Part shown: positions 15,795-24,808 of the stretch, one piece after another | How positions within the stretch are numbered: position 1 is the stretch's first letter | Layout of the letters: each line of letters begins with the position of its first letter | Assembly (NCBI GenBank): GCA_934754445.1 | Contig: CAKVHZ010000010.1 | Span: forward strand, 1-37,964 | Direction: 5' to 3' | From: an uncultured Clostridia bacterium | Lineage (GTDB): Bacteria; Bacillota; Clostridia; Christensenellales; UBA1242 | DNA length: 37,964 nt | Program-made: the position numbers and the translations under genes | Notes under the pieces: model-generated | Told to the model about the DNA's origin: nothing | What the model saw: the letters and a program-made list of their open reading frames with translations, nothing else | Database searches by the model: none

Positions 15795-17217
15795 TTTTAC
15801 TCTCCAAAACAACATCTTTTGCCTTCTTATCTTCTCTTAAACCAAGGTAACTTGCTTGTCTTAACTTTCCATCTTTAGTTATTTCGCTAAATTGAATTTC
15901 GGCAACTAGTAATGGCTTTAAAAAAATCATATCTTTTGAGATTTTATCTTTATTTTTAATTTTTATAGTTTTTACTACCAACTTCTCAAATTTTTCACTT
16001 AATTCTTGTTTTGTTTTTTCGGTGAATCCTGTTCCCACCTTACCTATAAAATATAAATCTTTATTTTTATAATATCCAACAAAAATGCTACTTAATTTTT
16101 TATTTGCTTTACTTTTACTATAGCCAATTATTATAAATTCTTGTCTTAAATAACACTTTATTTTTAACCAATCTTCATCTCGTTTTGAGTTATAAATAGA
16201 ATTAATATTTTTTGCGACAATTCCTTCAAGATTATTCTTTTTAGCAAAAGAGAATATTTTTTTGCCGTTATTTTTAACAAAATCAACATAGATTAAGTTA
16301 TCAGAGCATTTTTTTAAAGTGTCTTGTAAAATAATCTTTCTATCTATTAAAGGTGTATTTCTTAAATCTTTACCATCTAACGCTAAAATATCAAAAATTT
16401 CATAATAAAAATTTTGACTACTATTTTTTATTGAACTTTGTAGTTTTCCAAAATCACTTCGTCCATTTTCATCAAAAGAAACAACTTCCCCATCTAAAAT
16501 CACAGTTTTGTTTAACTTTTTTAGAGACAATGCAATACTTTCAAATTGTTTAGTATAGTCTTTATTATTTCGAGTTTTTAATATAACTTTATCTTGATCT
16601 AAAAAGGCAACAATTCTATAACCATCATATTTAATTTCATAAATATAATTTTTGGTTGGTATTTTTTGAGTAAGCAAACATAATTTAACATCTACATTAT
16701 TAAAAGGATTTTTAATATTTTTTGTTTTTTTAATGCTTTTAGTTTCAATTATATCTTCTTCTGTTTTATCTTTTATTATAAGCCAATTTTTTTCATCCAT
16801 TTTAACTAAATTATATATTCCGTTGTATTTTTCTCCGTTTAATATAAATTTTAACTTACCTTGTTTAAATCCATTTTTAAAGTTGTTTATTTGCTGATAT
16901 GTTCCTTTATCATAAATTTCAACTGTTCCTGCTCCATACTCCCCTTTAGGAATAACTCCTTCAAAATTGAAATAACTAAGTGGATGGTCTTCGACATGAA
17001 CTGCTAAGCGTTTATCGTTACTACTTTTAGGAAGCCCTTTAGGAACGGCAAAACTAAGTAAAACGCCATTATACTCTAAACGAAAATCATAATGATTTGT
17101 TGTTGCTCTATGATATTGAATAACAAACTTTAACTTTTTAGAATTTGTTTTCTTTTTAATACCTTTCGGTTCTATTGTTTTATTAAAATTTCTTTTTTTG
17201 TTATATTCTGTTAGCAT
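15778..17217 (-). CDS. ligD: LigD-type ATP-dependent DNA ligase with N-terminal phosphoesterase domain
   Basis: NHEJ ligase of 479 residues with the order PE-LIG. The 3'-phosphoesterase domain (about 30-145) has the metal-binding residues H36, H42, D44 and R46 (HYDFRLE) and H78/Y82 (EDHPLSYF), followed by GVIPKGEYGAGTVEIYD. The ligase domain has the AMP-accepting lysine in YEIKYDGYR (K196), motif III around FDILALDG, motif IV EGIVAK and motif V WLKIK. The OB fold follows (IIGYSKSK through FLKPLLVAEIQF). It overlaps the ku stop (TAATG), so expression is coupled. The polymerase domain that is usually fused is encoded by the next gene. Confidence 0.95.
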   Translation of the reverse strand: MLTEYNKKRNFNKTIEPKGIKKKTNSKKLKFVIQYHRATTNHYDFRLEYNGVLLSFAVPKGLPKSSNDKRLAVHVEDHPLSYFNFEGVIPKGEYGAGTVEIYDKGTYQQINNFKNGFKQGKLKFILNGEKYNGIYNLVKMDEKNWLIIKDKTEEDIIETKSIKKTKNIKNPFNNVDVKLCLLTQKIPTKNYIYEIKYDGYRIVAFLDQDKVILKTRNNKDYTKQFESIALSLKKLNKTVILDGEVVSFDENGRSDFGKLQSSIKNSSQNFYYEIFDILALDGKDLRNTPLIDRKIILQDTLKKCSDNLIYVDFVKNNGKKIFSFAKKNNLEGIVAKNINSIYNSKRDEDWLKIKCYLRQEFIIIGYSKSKANKKLSSIFVGYYKNKDLYFIGKVGTGFTEKTKQELSEKFEKLVVKTIKIKNKDKISKDMIFLKPLLVAEIQFSEITKDGKLRQASYLGLREDKKAKDVVLESKNERKS

Positions 17218-18029
17218 TAATTCTTAGCCCTTTTTTGTTTAATTTCAGTTTTTGTTTGAGTGGTTTTTTTAGACTTTTTAGGTTTAATACTTTTTTGCAA
17301 GGCGTCCATAATATTTATAATATTTTTTGGAATATCTTTGTTTCTACTAGTGATAATTTTCTTACCCGCAATTTTCTTTTTAATTGCATCTTGTATCTTT
17401 TTGTTATACTCATCTTTATATTTTTCAGGTTTAAATTTTTCGGTCATTTGGTCTATTAATGTTGTTGCTAAGTCTAACTCTTTTTTACTAACATTAACTT
17501 CTTTTATAACTGGTGCTTGTAGTAATTCTTCGTTAAAAAATAATGTATTTGCTAGCATAACACCATTATTTACCCTTATTAAAATTAAACTTTCTCTACT
17601 GCCTAAAACAGTTTTAGCAAGACCTGCCATGTTTTTCTTTTCCATTGCTTTTAACAATACCGAAAATGCTTTTTCGCTATTAGTTGGAACAACATAATAG
17701 GTTTTATCAAAATATATTGGGTCAACTTCTTTTAAATTAACAAAACTTTCTATAGTTATGTTTTTATCTTTATTAGATTTTATTTTTTCAAAATCGTCAT
17801 CTTCAAAAAGCACAAACTTATCTTTTTCATACTGATAACCTTTTACAATATTTTCATTTTTTACTTCTTTATTATCACAGTCAACACAAGTTTTTTTATA
17901 CTTAATTCTACTCATGGTTTTTTTATCTAATAAGTTAAAACTTACATTATTTTCTTTAATGCTTAAACTTAATGAAATTGGAATATACACCAAACCAAAA
18001 GTTATTGCTCCTTTATATGAATATGCCAT
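17217..18029 (-). CDS. ku: Ku, NHEJ DNA end-binding protein
   Basis: Homodimeric ring protein that binds double-strand ends and recruits LigD. The 270 residues have the bacterial Ku core starting SYKGAITFGLVYIPISL, with KTCVDCDNKEV (a Cys pair), IVKGYQYEKDKFVLFEDDDFEKI and LIDQMTEKFKPEKYKDEY. The C-terminal tail is lysine-rich, as in other bacterial Ku proteins, and helps DNA binding and ligase stimulation. AGGAG precedes the ATG. It is first in the ku-ligD-pol operon. In B. subtilis the equivalent pair is expressed in the forespore under sigma-G. I see no clear sigma-G promoter here, but an inverted repeat (18105-18140) lies upstream. Confidence 0.95.
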   Translation of the reverse strand: MAYSYKGAITFGLVYIPISLSLSIKENNVSFNLLDKKTMSRIKYKKTCVDCDNKEVKNENIVKGYQYEKDKFVLFEDDDFEKIKSNKDKNITIESFVNLKEVDPIYFDKTYYVVPTNSEKAFSVLLKAMEKKNMAGLAKTVLGSRESLILIRVNNGVMLANTLFFNEELLQAPVIKEVNVSKKELDLATTLIDQMTEKFKPEKYKDEYNKKIQDAIKKKIAGKKIITSRNKDIPKNIINIMDALQKSIKPKKSKKTTQTKTEIKQKRAKN

Positions 18030-18104
18030 AAAAATCTCCTAAAAAGATGTTAACCATTTTATTACAAATTTATAAATTTTTTTAGATATAATAATAAACA
18101 AATA

Positions 18105-18140
18105 TTGCATAAATATTAGCAATATTTTATATTTATGCAA
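18105..18140. repeat. Inverted repeat upstream of the NHEJ operon
   Basis: The 12-base arms TTGCATAAATAT (18105-18116) and ATATTTATGCAA (18129-18140) are perfectly complementary around a 12-base spacer. The repeat lies about 75 bases upstream of ku and downstream of the leuS terminator. No T run follows it, so it is more operator-like than terminator-like; a regulatory role is inference. Confidence 0.6.
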
Positions 18141-18150
18141 CACTAGGCAT

Positions 18151-18176
18151 AAAAAAATGGCAAACTGCCACTTTTT
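18151..18176 (-). terminator. Terminator of leuS
   Basis: On the minus strand GTGGCA-GTT-TGCCAT forms a hairpin, extended by A/T pairs and followed by a run of seven T. It overlaps the leuS stop codon. Confidence 0.85.
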
Positions 18177-20580
18177 ATATAACAATATTTATTAATCGGT
18201 TTTTAACATAGATTAATTTTTTATACCCATTTTCGGTGTAAGATTTAACTTCTTGTAATGCTAAATTTTTTATTTCTTCTTCTGATAAGGTTTTTAAAAC
18301 ATTAATTTTTGCTCTAATTTTTCCGTTAACTTGAATTGGTAATTCCATAGTGTCTTCAACTAATTTTGTTTCATCAAATTTTGGCCAAGATTCATAACTT
18401 ATTGTTTTATTATGACCTAATTTCTCCCATAATTCTTCGGTGATAAAAGGACAAATAGGGTTTAATAATTTTAAAAATCCTTCAAACATTTCCTTATTTA
18501 TAAATTCTTCTTTACTTAAACTATTTACAAAAATCATCATTTGAGAAATTGCTGTATTGAAATTTAAACTCTCAAAATCTGTAGTTACTTTTTTAATAGT
18601 TTGATGATATATTTTTTCTAGATTTTTATTAATTTCATTTTTAATAGGTTTTTCTTCAAAAATTCTATATATTCTATCTAAGAATTTTCTTGCCCCCATA
18701 ACCCCGTTGTCGTCCCATGGTTTACTTTCTTCAATAGGCCCCATAAACATTTCGTATAGTCTTAAGGTATCAGCACCATATTTTTTTACAACATCGTTAG
18801 GATTAACTACAAATTTAGGGTATCTTTTACCCATTTTTATTCCATTAGCACCTAAAATCATACCTTGATGAACTAATTTTTTAAATGGTTCACTACAAGG
18901 AACTAATCCTTTATCGTATAAGTAATTATTCCACATTCTTGCATAAAGTAGATGACCTACTGCATGTTCTGGCCCACCTACATAAAGGTCAACTGGCATC
19001 CAATGTTTTAATAATTCGTAGTTTGCAAATTCTTTATCGTTTTTAGGGTCAATATATCTTAAATAATACCAACTAGAGCCTGCACTACCTGGCATAGTGT
19101 TTGTTTCTCTTTTTGCTGGTTTTCCATCAAACATAATGTTAACCCATTTTTCATCTTTAGCTAGCGGACTATTACCATCTTTTGCTGGCTTATAGTCATC
19201 TAAAATAGGTAAAACTAAAGGTAAATCTTCATCATGTAATGCTTTGGTTGTTCCATCACTAAAATGCACAATTGGAACTGGTTCGCCCCAATATCTTTGT
19301 CGAGCAAAAATCCAATCTCTTAACTTATAATTAACGGTTTTTCTTGCTCTATTCATTTTAATTAGTTTGTTTGTAATTGCTTCTTTCGCATCTTCTACAA
19401 CAAGTCCTGTAAATTCTTCACTATTAATTAATTTACAATTTTTTCCTAAATAATCTTGTTTTTCAAAAGCACAATCTTCAACACTTCTTCCACTAATTAC
19501 TTGAATTCTATCTATATTGTGCGAAATAGAATATTCAAAATCTCTTTGGTCGTGACTAGGAACAGCCATTACAGCACCTGTTCCGTAACTTGCCAAAACA
19601 AAGTCGCCAATAAAAACTGGAACTTGTTTGTTGTTTACTGGATTTATTGCATAAATGCCTTCTAATTTAACACCGCTCTTGCCTTTATTTAACTCGGTTC
19701 TTTCTAAATCACTTAACTTTTCAGTTTCTTTTCTATATTTAACTACATCTTCCCAATTTTTTATTCGTGGTTTTAATTCGTCAACTAATTTGCTCTCTGG
19801 AGCTAAAACCATAAAAGTTATACCATAAATTGTTTCAATACAAGTAGTAAAAATAGTAAATTCCCCGCCACCTACAATATCAAAATCTACTTCGACACCT
19901 TCGCTTTTACCAATACGATTTTTTTGCATTAATTTTGTAGATTCTGGCCAGTCAATATTATCTAAACCCTTTAATAATTTTTCGGCATACTTAGGCATTT
20001 CTATAACCCATTGTTTCATATTCTTTTTAACAACAGGATAGCCACCCCTTTCGCTCTTTCCATCTACAATTTCATCGTTTGCTAAAACACAGCCTAATTC
20101 TTCACACCAATTTACTGGCATTTCTACACATTTTGCTAAGCCATCTAAATACATTTGTTTAAATATCCATTGCGTCCATTTATAAAAACTAGGGTCGCTT
20201 GTTCTTATCTCTCTATCCCAATCGTAACTTAAACCAATATTTTTTAATTGATTAGTAAAAATCTCTATATTTTTTTCAGTAAAAATATTTGGATTATTGC
20301 CTGTATCTATAGCATATTGTTCTGCTGGTAAACCGAAAGAATCATACCCCATTGGATGCAAAACATTATACCCTTGCATTCTCTTCATTCTTGAAATTAT
20401 ATCAGTTGCGGTATAGCCTTCTGGATGACCAACATGAAGTCCACTACCTGAAGGATATGGGAACATATCTAAGCAATAATATTTTGGTTTTGAAAAATCC
20501 CACACATCGGTTTTAAAAGTTTGGTTTTCTTCCCAATATTTTTTCCATTTTTCTTCTATTTGTTCGTGATTATAGCCCAT
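18175..20580 (-). CDS. leuS: Leucyl-tRNA synthetase
   Basis: Class I aminoacyl-tRNA synthetase that charges tRNA-Leu. The 801 residues have the HIGH motif as HVGH (49-52) in PYPSGSGLHVGHPEGYTATD, the CP1 editing domain with GTGAVMAVPSHDQRD, the WxxG-like ARQRYWGEPVP segment, and the C-terminal anticodon-binding domain ending with a PIQVNGKIRAKI segment. The KMSKS motif is replaced by KMGKR (582-586), which keeps both lysines. In the editing domain the common T-RPDT is TTCIETIYG, also changed. The ribosome-binding site is AAGGGG. It is an isolated gene with its own terminator. No T-box is visible just upstream. Confidence 0.95.
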   Translation of the reverse strand: MGYNHEQIEEKWKKYWEENQTFKTDVWDFSKPKYYCLDMFPYPSGSGLHVGHPEGYTATDIISRMKRMQGYNVLHPMGYDSFGLPAEQYAIDTGNNPNIFTEKNIEIFTNQLKNIGLSYDWDREIRTSDPSFYKWTQWIFKQMYLDGLAKCVEMPVNWCEELGCVLANDEIVDGKSERGGYPVVKKNMKQWVIEMPKYAEKLLKGLDNIDWPESTKLMQKNRIGKSEGVEVDFDIVGGGEFTIFTTCIETIYGITFMVLAPESKLVDELKPRIKNWEDVVKYRKETEKLSDLERTELNKGKSGVKLEGIYAINPVNNKQVPVFIGDFVLASYGTGAVMAVPSHDQRDFEYSISHNIDRIQVISGRSVEDCAFEKQDYLGKNCKLINSEEFTGLVVEDAKEAITNKLIKMNRARKTVNYKLRDWIFARQRYWGEPVPIVHFSDGTTKALHDEDLPLVLPILDDYKPAKDGNSPLAKDEKWVNIMFDGKPAKRETNTMPGSAGSSWYYLRYIDPKNDKEFANYELLKHWMPVDLYVGGPEHAVGHLLYARMWNNYLYDKGLVPCSEPFKKLVHQGMILGANGIKMGKRYPKFVVNPNDVVKKYGADTLRLYEMFMGPIEESKPWDDNGVMGARKFLDRIYRIFEEKPIKNEINKNLEKIYHQTIKKVTTDFESLNFNTAISQMMIFVNSLSKEEFINKEMFEGFLKLLNPICPFITEELWEKLGHNKTISYESWPKFDETKLVEDTMELPIQVNGKIRAKINVLKTLSEEEIKNLALQEVKSYTENGYKKLIYVKNRLINIVI

Positions 20581-20658
20581 AAAAACCCCTTATAGTAAAA
20601 TTTATAAAATATAGTAACAAAATATAAAAAATAAGTCAAATAATATTAAAAAAGTGAA

Positions 20659-20690
20659 GAAAAAATCTAGCGTTTTGCTAGATTTTTTAT
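20659..20690 (-). terminator. Terminator of pheS-pheT
   Basis: The arms AAAATCTAGC and GCTAGATTTT form a strong hairpin followed on the minus strand by a T run. It lies just after the pheT stop and before leuS. Confidence 0.9.
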
Positions 20691-20703
20691 ATATATTTTA
20701 TAT

Positions 20704-23073
20704 TTATCTTCTAATAATTAAGTTGTATTTTTCTAAATGTGAAATTAAGCCATTTAAAAAGTCTTCAATTTCTTGACCTTCTAATGTGTGGTCGCTAGAC
20801 AAGGTAAATGTAAATGTTACACTTTTTTGACCATTTAATTTTTCACTTTCATATATGTCTTTTAATACATAACCTTGTAAAATGTTAGATTTATACTCAT
20901 CAATTTTATCAGTAATTTGTTTATATAACAAATTTTCAGGTGCTAAAACGCTTAAATCAAGTTCTGTTGCTTGGAATTTTGATGGAACTATTGCTTTTTT
21001 GAATGCTCCTTCATTTTTAATTAATTCGCCAAAATCAATCTCTAACAAAACAATATTTAATCGTTTATCTATACTCTTACTAGTTTTTGGATGAACAACA
21101 CCAATATAGCCATAATCTACTCCATTATAAGTAACACGGAATGTATTGAATGGGTGCATAAAATTAGGTTTTTCGCCTTCGGTTAACTGTAAAGTTATGT
21201 TCAAATTATTTTTAGCATAATCGAATATAAATTGTTTTAAATTATTAAATAACATAGTAGTTGTTTTTGTTTGACTAGCAAAAACTACACTAAGTTTTTT
21301 CTTTTCAACAACTAGTTTGTTTTCATCTAAACTTTCGGCAACTCTACCAACTTCAAATACTTTTATTTCACTTAGGGCATTTCGGTTTTCGTATATAACT
21401 TTTAGTAGTGTTGGACTTAAAATTGGTCTAATTCCGCTTTGACCAGCATTTGAACTATCAAGTAATTTTACTACTGGAGTAGAATCTATGAAATGTTCTT
21501 CGTTAAAATCTTTATAATTCCAGATATAAGAATGAACTTCGGTTGCATTATATTTTTCAGCAAGTAGTTTTTTAACTTCGTATTCTTGTTTAACATTTTT
21601 ATTTAATTCTATTGGTTTTGGCTCAAATGCTAGTGGAGTTGGTGTAATGTTATCGTAACCATAACTACGAGCAATTTCTTCTACTAAATCTTCTTTCATA
21701 GAAACATCTTTTGTTGCTCTAAAACTAGGAACAGTAACAACTATATCTTTTCCATTTAGTTTAACATCAAATTTTAAATTTGTTAATATTTTTACTATTT
21801 GATTTGTTGTGATTTTTTCGCCAATTCTACTAGAAATAAAGTCTTCATTAATAGTTATAACTTTTGTATCATATTTTTTAGTATATTCATCACTAAAACT
21901 ACTTGATACTTTAGCATTACTATCTAAATCTAAAAGTAATTTAACAATACGCTCTAGGGCGAGTTTTGTCATTTCTGGGTCTAAACTTTTTTCGTATCTT
22001 TGACTAGCATCAGTAACTAAACCTATGCTTCTACTAGTTTTTCTAATTGTGCTAGAATCAAAGGTGGCACTTTCAAATAAAACATTTTTTGTGCTATCGC
22101 TAATAGATGCTTTTAATCCACCTTTAATGCCTGCAATAGCAACTGGAATGTAACTTCCATCTTCAATTAAAATTGCATTTTTAGGAATATCGTATTCAAT
22201 GTTGTCTAATGTTAATAATTTTTCATTTTCTTTAGCATTAACAACTCTAATTGAACTTACTTTTTCACTATCAAAAGCATGCATAGGTTGACCTAATTCT
22301 AACATTACATAGTTAGTAATATCAGCAAGTAAGTTAATATCACGCATACCAGCATAACAAAGTCTTAAAGCCATTTTTAAAGGAGATGTTTTTCTCAAAA
22401 TATTATCAACTTTAATACCAGAATATCTATAACAATTTTCACTTTCATTTTTAATATCAATTTTAGGAAGACTGTTATATTTAGTTAAATCTTCTAAATC
22501 TAGTGGTTTTAATTCTCTATCAAATATTGCAGCAAATTCTCTTGCTAGTCCGTAATGTCCCCATAAATCTGGTCTATTTGTTAAAGTTTTATTGTCAATT
22601 TCTAAAACTATATCATCAATAGGCAAATATTCTTTAATGTCCATACCTATTTTTACATCTTCAGTAATATCCATAATGCCACTGTCATCACTACCAATAC
22701 CAAGTTCACTAGCACTACAACACATACCATTACTTTCTATTCCTACTAAACTAGCACTATTTATTTCATGACCACAAACCATGCCACCAACGGTTGCAAC
22801 GCAAGTAATCATGCCTACCCTTACATTTTTAGCCCCGCAAACAATTTGTTCAACCCTATTTCCTAAATCTACTTTTAAAACATGAAGTTTAGTTGATTTT
22901 GGGTGGTTTTCTATGCTTAAAATTTTGCCGAAAACAACACCTTTTGTATTTTCGCCTTTATGCTCAACTCCTTCAATTTCGGCTGTAGATAGGTTAAATC
23001 GTTTAACTAATTCTTCTTCGCTAATTCCATCTAAATTAACAAAATCTTTTATCCAATTAATTGAAATATACAT
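20704..23073 (-). CDS. pheT: Phenylalanyl-tRNA synthetase beta subunit
   Basis: Beta chain of the heterotetrameric class II PheRS. The 789 residues have the family order: N-terminal part MYISINWIKDFV, EMAP-like tRNA-binding domain (about 39-150, GVVFGKILSIENHPKSTKLH), B3/B4 editing domain (ADITNYVMLELGQPMHAFD), B5 domain, and a C-terminal FDX-ACB anticodon-binding domain (VPSKFQATELDLSVL). AAGGGG precedes the start. It follows pheS by 11 bases and shares its T-box control. The length is typical. Confidence 0.97.
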   Translation of the reverse strand: MYISINWIKDFVNLDGISEEELVKRFNLSTAEIEGVEHKGENTKGVVFGKILSIENHPKSTKLHVLKVDLGNRVEQIVCGAKNVRVGMITCVATVGGMVCGHEINSASLVGIESNGMCCSASELGIGSDDSGIMDITEDVKIGMDIKEYLPIDDIVLEIDNKTLTNRPDLWGHYGLAREFAAIFDRELKPLDLEDLTKYNSLPKIDIKNESENCYRYSGIKVDNILRKTSPLKMALRLCYAGMRDINLLADITNYVMLELGQPMHAFDSEKVSSIRVVNAKENEKLLTLDNIEYDIPKNAILIEDGSYIPVAIAGIKGGLKASISDSTKNVLFESATFDSSTIRKTSRSIGLVTDASQRYEKSLDPEMTKLALERIVKLLLDLDSNAKVSSSFSDEYTKKYDTKVITINEDFISSRIGEKITTNQIVKILTNLKFDVKLNGKDIVVTVPSFRATKDVSMKEDLVEEIARSYGYDNITPTPLAFEPKPIELNKNVKQEYEVKKLLAEKYNATEVHSYIWNYKDFNEEHFIDSTPVVKLLDSSNAGQSGIRPILSPTLLKVIYENRNALSEIKVFEVGRVAESLDENKLVVEKKKLSVVFASQTKTTTMLFNNLKQFIFDYAKNNLNITLQLTEGEKPNFMHPFNTFRVTYNGVDYGYIGVVHPKTSKSIDKRLNIVLLEIDFGELIKNEGAFKKAIVPSKFQATELDLSVLAPENLLYKQITDKIDEYKSNILQGYVLKDIYESEKLNGQKSVTFTFTLSSDHTLEGQEIEDFLNGLISHLEKYNLIIRR

Positions 23074-23084
23074 ATTTTATCCCC

Positions 23085-24116
23085 TTAAATTTTAGTTTTA
23101 TATTGACTAAGTAGTTTTATATTGCCACTATTTAGATATCTAATATCATCAAGACCAGTTTTTATCATAACTAAACGGTCAAAACCCAAACCGAAAGCAA
23201 ATCCGTTATATTTATCTGGGTCTATTCCTGCTTCTTTTAAAACATTTGGATGAATCATTCCACAAGGGCAAAGTTCCATCCAACCAGTGTGAGAACAAGC
23301 CTTACAGCCTTTACCTTCACAAATAGGACAAGTTGCATCAAGTTCAAAACTTGGTTCAGTAAATGGGAAAAACCCTGGACGCAAACGAACATTTACATCT
23401 TTTTTAAATACGCCTTTAAGCATTTCTTTCATAAAGTAAATAAGGTTTGAAACACTAACATTTTCATCAACAACAACACCTTCTATTTGGAAGAAAGTAT
23501 TTTCGTGAGTAGCATCTAAACTTTCATTTCTAAAGCATCTACCTGGGAATAAAACACGACATTTTGGCCCATGAGTTCTTAAAATTCTATTTTGAGCGGC
23601 AGAAGTTTGAGTTTTTAGAACTTCGCCATTATCTAACCAAAAAGTATCTTGCATATCTCTTGCTGGGTGGCTTGCTGGCACATTTACAGCATCAAAGTTG
23701 TTATATTCCGTTTCAATTTCGTTGCCGTCTTCTATTATAAAGCCCATACTAACAAAAAGGTCAACAATTTGTTTTTGTAAAATTGTTCTTGGATTTAATG
23801 CTCCAACATTATCATTTACTGGCAAAGTGTAGTCTATTTTTTTATCATTTTTTAATTCTTCTTCAAATTTTTTCTCTTCTAATATTTTTTTAGTATTAGT
23901 TATGCCATCTTCTACTCTTGTTTTAAGTTTGTTAATAAGCATTCCAACTTCTTTTTTAAGTTCGTTGGGAACATTTCTAAAATCTTGCATTAAAGCAGTA
24001 ATTAAACCTTTTTTGCCTACAAATTCAAGTCTTAAATTTTCAAGTTCTTCAACTTTAGAAACCTTATTAACTTTATCTTCAAATAATTTTAAAAGTTCTT
24101 CAATTTTTTCTTTCAT
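23085..24116 (-). CDS. pheS: Phenylalanyl-tRNA synthetase alpha subunit
   Basis: Catalytic alpha chain of PheRS with 343 residues. An N-terminal coiled-coil arm (about 1-90) precedes the class II catalytic domain: motif 2 CFRNESLDATHENTFFQIEG and motif 3 GFAFGLGFDRLVMIK. A cysteine-rich insertion (CPICEGKGCKACSHTGWME) occurs in many Firmicute PheS proteins. AAGGAGA precedes the ATG. The gene is preceded by a T-box leader responding to uncharged tRNA-Phe, and pheT follows, forming the standard operon. Confidence 0.97.
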   Translation of the reverse strand: MKEKIEELLKLFEDKVNKVSKVEELENLRLEFVGKKGLITALMQDFRNVPNELKKEVGMLINKLKTRVEDGITNTKKILEEKKFEEELKNDKKIDYTLPVNDNVGALNPRTILQKQIVDLFVSMGFIIEDGNEIETEYNNFDAVNVPASHPARDMQDTFWLDNGEVLKTQTSAAQNRILRTHGPKCRVLFPGRCFRNESLDATHENTFFQIEGVVVDENVSVSNLIYFMKEMLKGVFKKDVNVRLRPGFFPFTEPSFELDATCPICEGKGCKACSHTGWMELCPCGMIHPNVLKEAGIDPDKYNGFAFGLGFDRLVMIKTGLDDIRYLNSGNIKLLSQYKTKI

Positions 24117-24135
24117 AAATTCTCCTTAAAAACAA

Positions 24136-24385
24136 AAATCGCCCTAAAATATAGGACGAATTAAAAATCGTGGTACCACCTAAGTTTATCAATATAAAAT
24201 TGACCTTATTGTAATTTTCACAGTTTATTCTGGCTAATTTTAACGGAAATATCCTTTTCAAAAAGCAACTCCAATACCGAAATTCAATTTTTATTTGAAC
24301 ATAAGTTTACTTCCAGCCCACGATAAACTCTCTCTTAATGAAAATAAAAATCTACTAAATATCTTCACAGTTTTTATTAAATACT
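24136..24385 (-). promoter_or_regulatory. T-box riboswitch of pheS-pheT
   Basis: The T-box sequence AGGTGGTACCACG lies at 24169-24181 on the minus strand. It is followed by a terminator hairpin (24140-24158, CGTCCTA/TAGGGCG) with a T run, and it can pair alternatively as antiterminator. Upstream lie an AGAGAG motif and stem I elements. A TTC in ATTTCGG (24279-24281), preceded by GAA and followed by a purine, is the best candidate specifier codon, matching Phe. A second TTC at 24297-24299 is an alternative. Uncharged tRNA-Phe binding would allow readthrough into pheS. Its extent is estimated from the promoter and the terminator. Confidence 0.93.
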
Positions 24386-24390
24386 TTTTT

Positions 24391-24419
24391 ATTTTAAACT
24401 AATTAAAAATAAATGTCAA
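24391..24419 (-). promoter_or_regulatory. Promoter of T-box-pheST operon
   Basis: TTGACA (24414-24419), a 17-base spacer and TAAAAT (24391-24396). Transcription would start near 24384, at the 5' end of the T-box leader. Confidence 0.8.
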
Positions 24420-24445
24420 ACAAAAAAAGGTTATTTTAAAATAAA

Positions 24446-24685
24446 TTAATCTTCAGGTTCAATATTGTCAAAAACTTTTGTTGAGAAAAAATAACCTAAA
24501 GTAACTCCTGCCCCTTCACAAAATTTTTGTATAGTATTTATTTTAGAATATTTGGTTCTTTTGTGTATTAAATCATAAATATTAGATGGGCTCATTCCCG
24601 CCTTTAAACAAATATCACAAATTGACATCTTTTTATTTTCTGCTATTTCAAGCATTCTATCAACAACCGCTTTTTCTATTTTCAT
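24446..24685 (-). CDS. XRE-family HTH transcriptional regulator
   Basis: A small regulator of 79 residues from the ATG at 24685. The helix-turn-helix is ICDICLKAGMSPSNIYDLIHKR, followed by the conserved INTIQKFCEGAGVTLGYFF segment of Cro/C1-type proteins. The ATG has AAGGAG at 24690-24695. An open frame extends to 24766, but I rejected that start because the ribosome-binding site fixes the shorter one. It stands alone upstream of the pheST promoter. A palindrome at 24753-24768 lies in its leader and could be its own operator. Such single-domain XRE proteins are often autoregulatory. Confidence 0.85.
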   Translation of the reverse strand: MKIEKAVVDRMLEIAENKKMSICDICLKAGMSPSNIYDLIHKRTKYSKINTIQKFCEGAGVTLGYFFSTKVFDNIEPED

Positions 24686-24752
24686 AAAACTCCTTAACGG
24701 AACACCATAATGCCATTCCACTAATAGTTTATGTAAATGTGAAAAATAATTC

Positions 24753-24768
24753 TCGTGGAGTTCCACGA
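24753..24768. promoter_or_regulatory. Palindrome in the 5' region of the XRE gene
   Basis: TCGTGGA-GT-TCCACGA is a perfect inverted repeat with 7-base arms, 68 bases upstream of the XRE start codon. It has higher GC than its surroundings. It may be an autoregulatory operator or a leader hairpin; no T run follows it. Confidence 0.45.
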
Positions 24769-24808
24769 ATTCGCTTGTTTTTTAAATTTTATTTTGTTAT
24801 TATTAAAT

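Noticed and set aside
24686..24766. Longer XRE protein starting at 24766
   Set aside because: The extra 27 residues read through the palindrome and lack family similarity; AAGGAG precedes the ATG at 24685.
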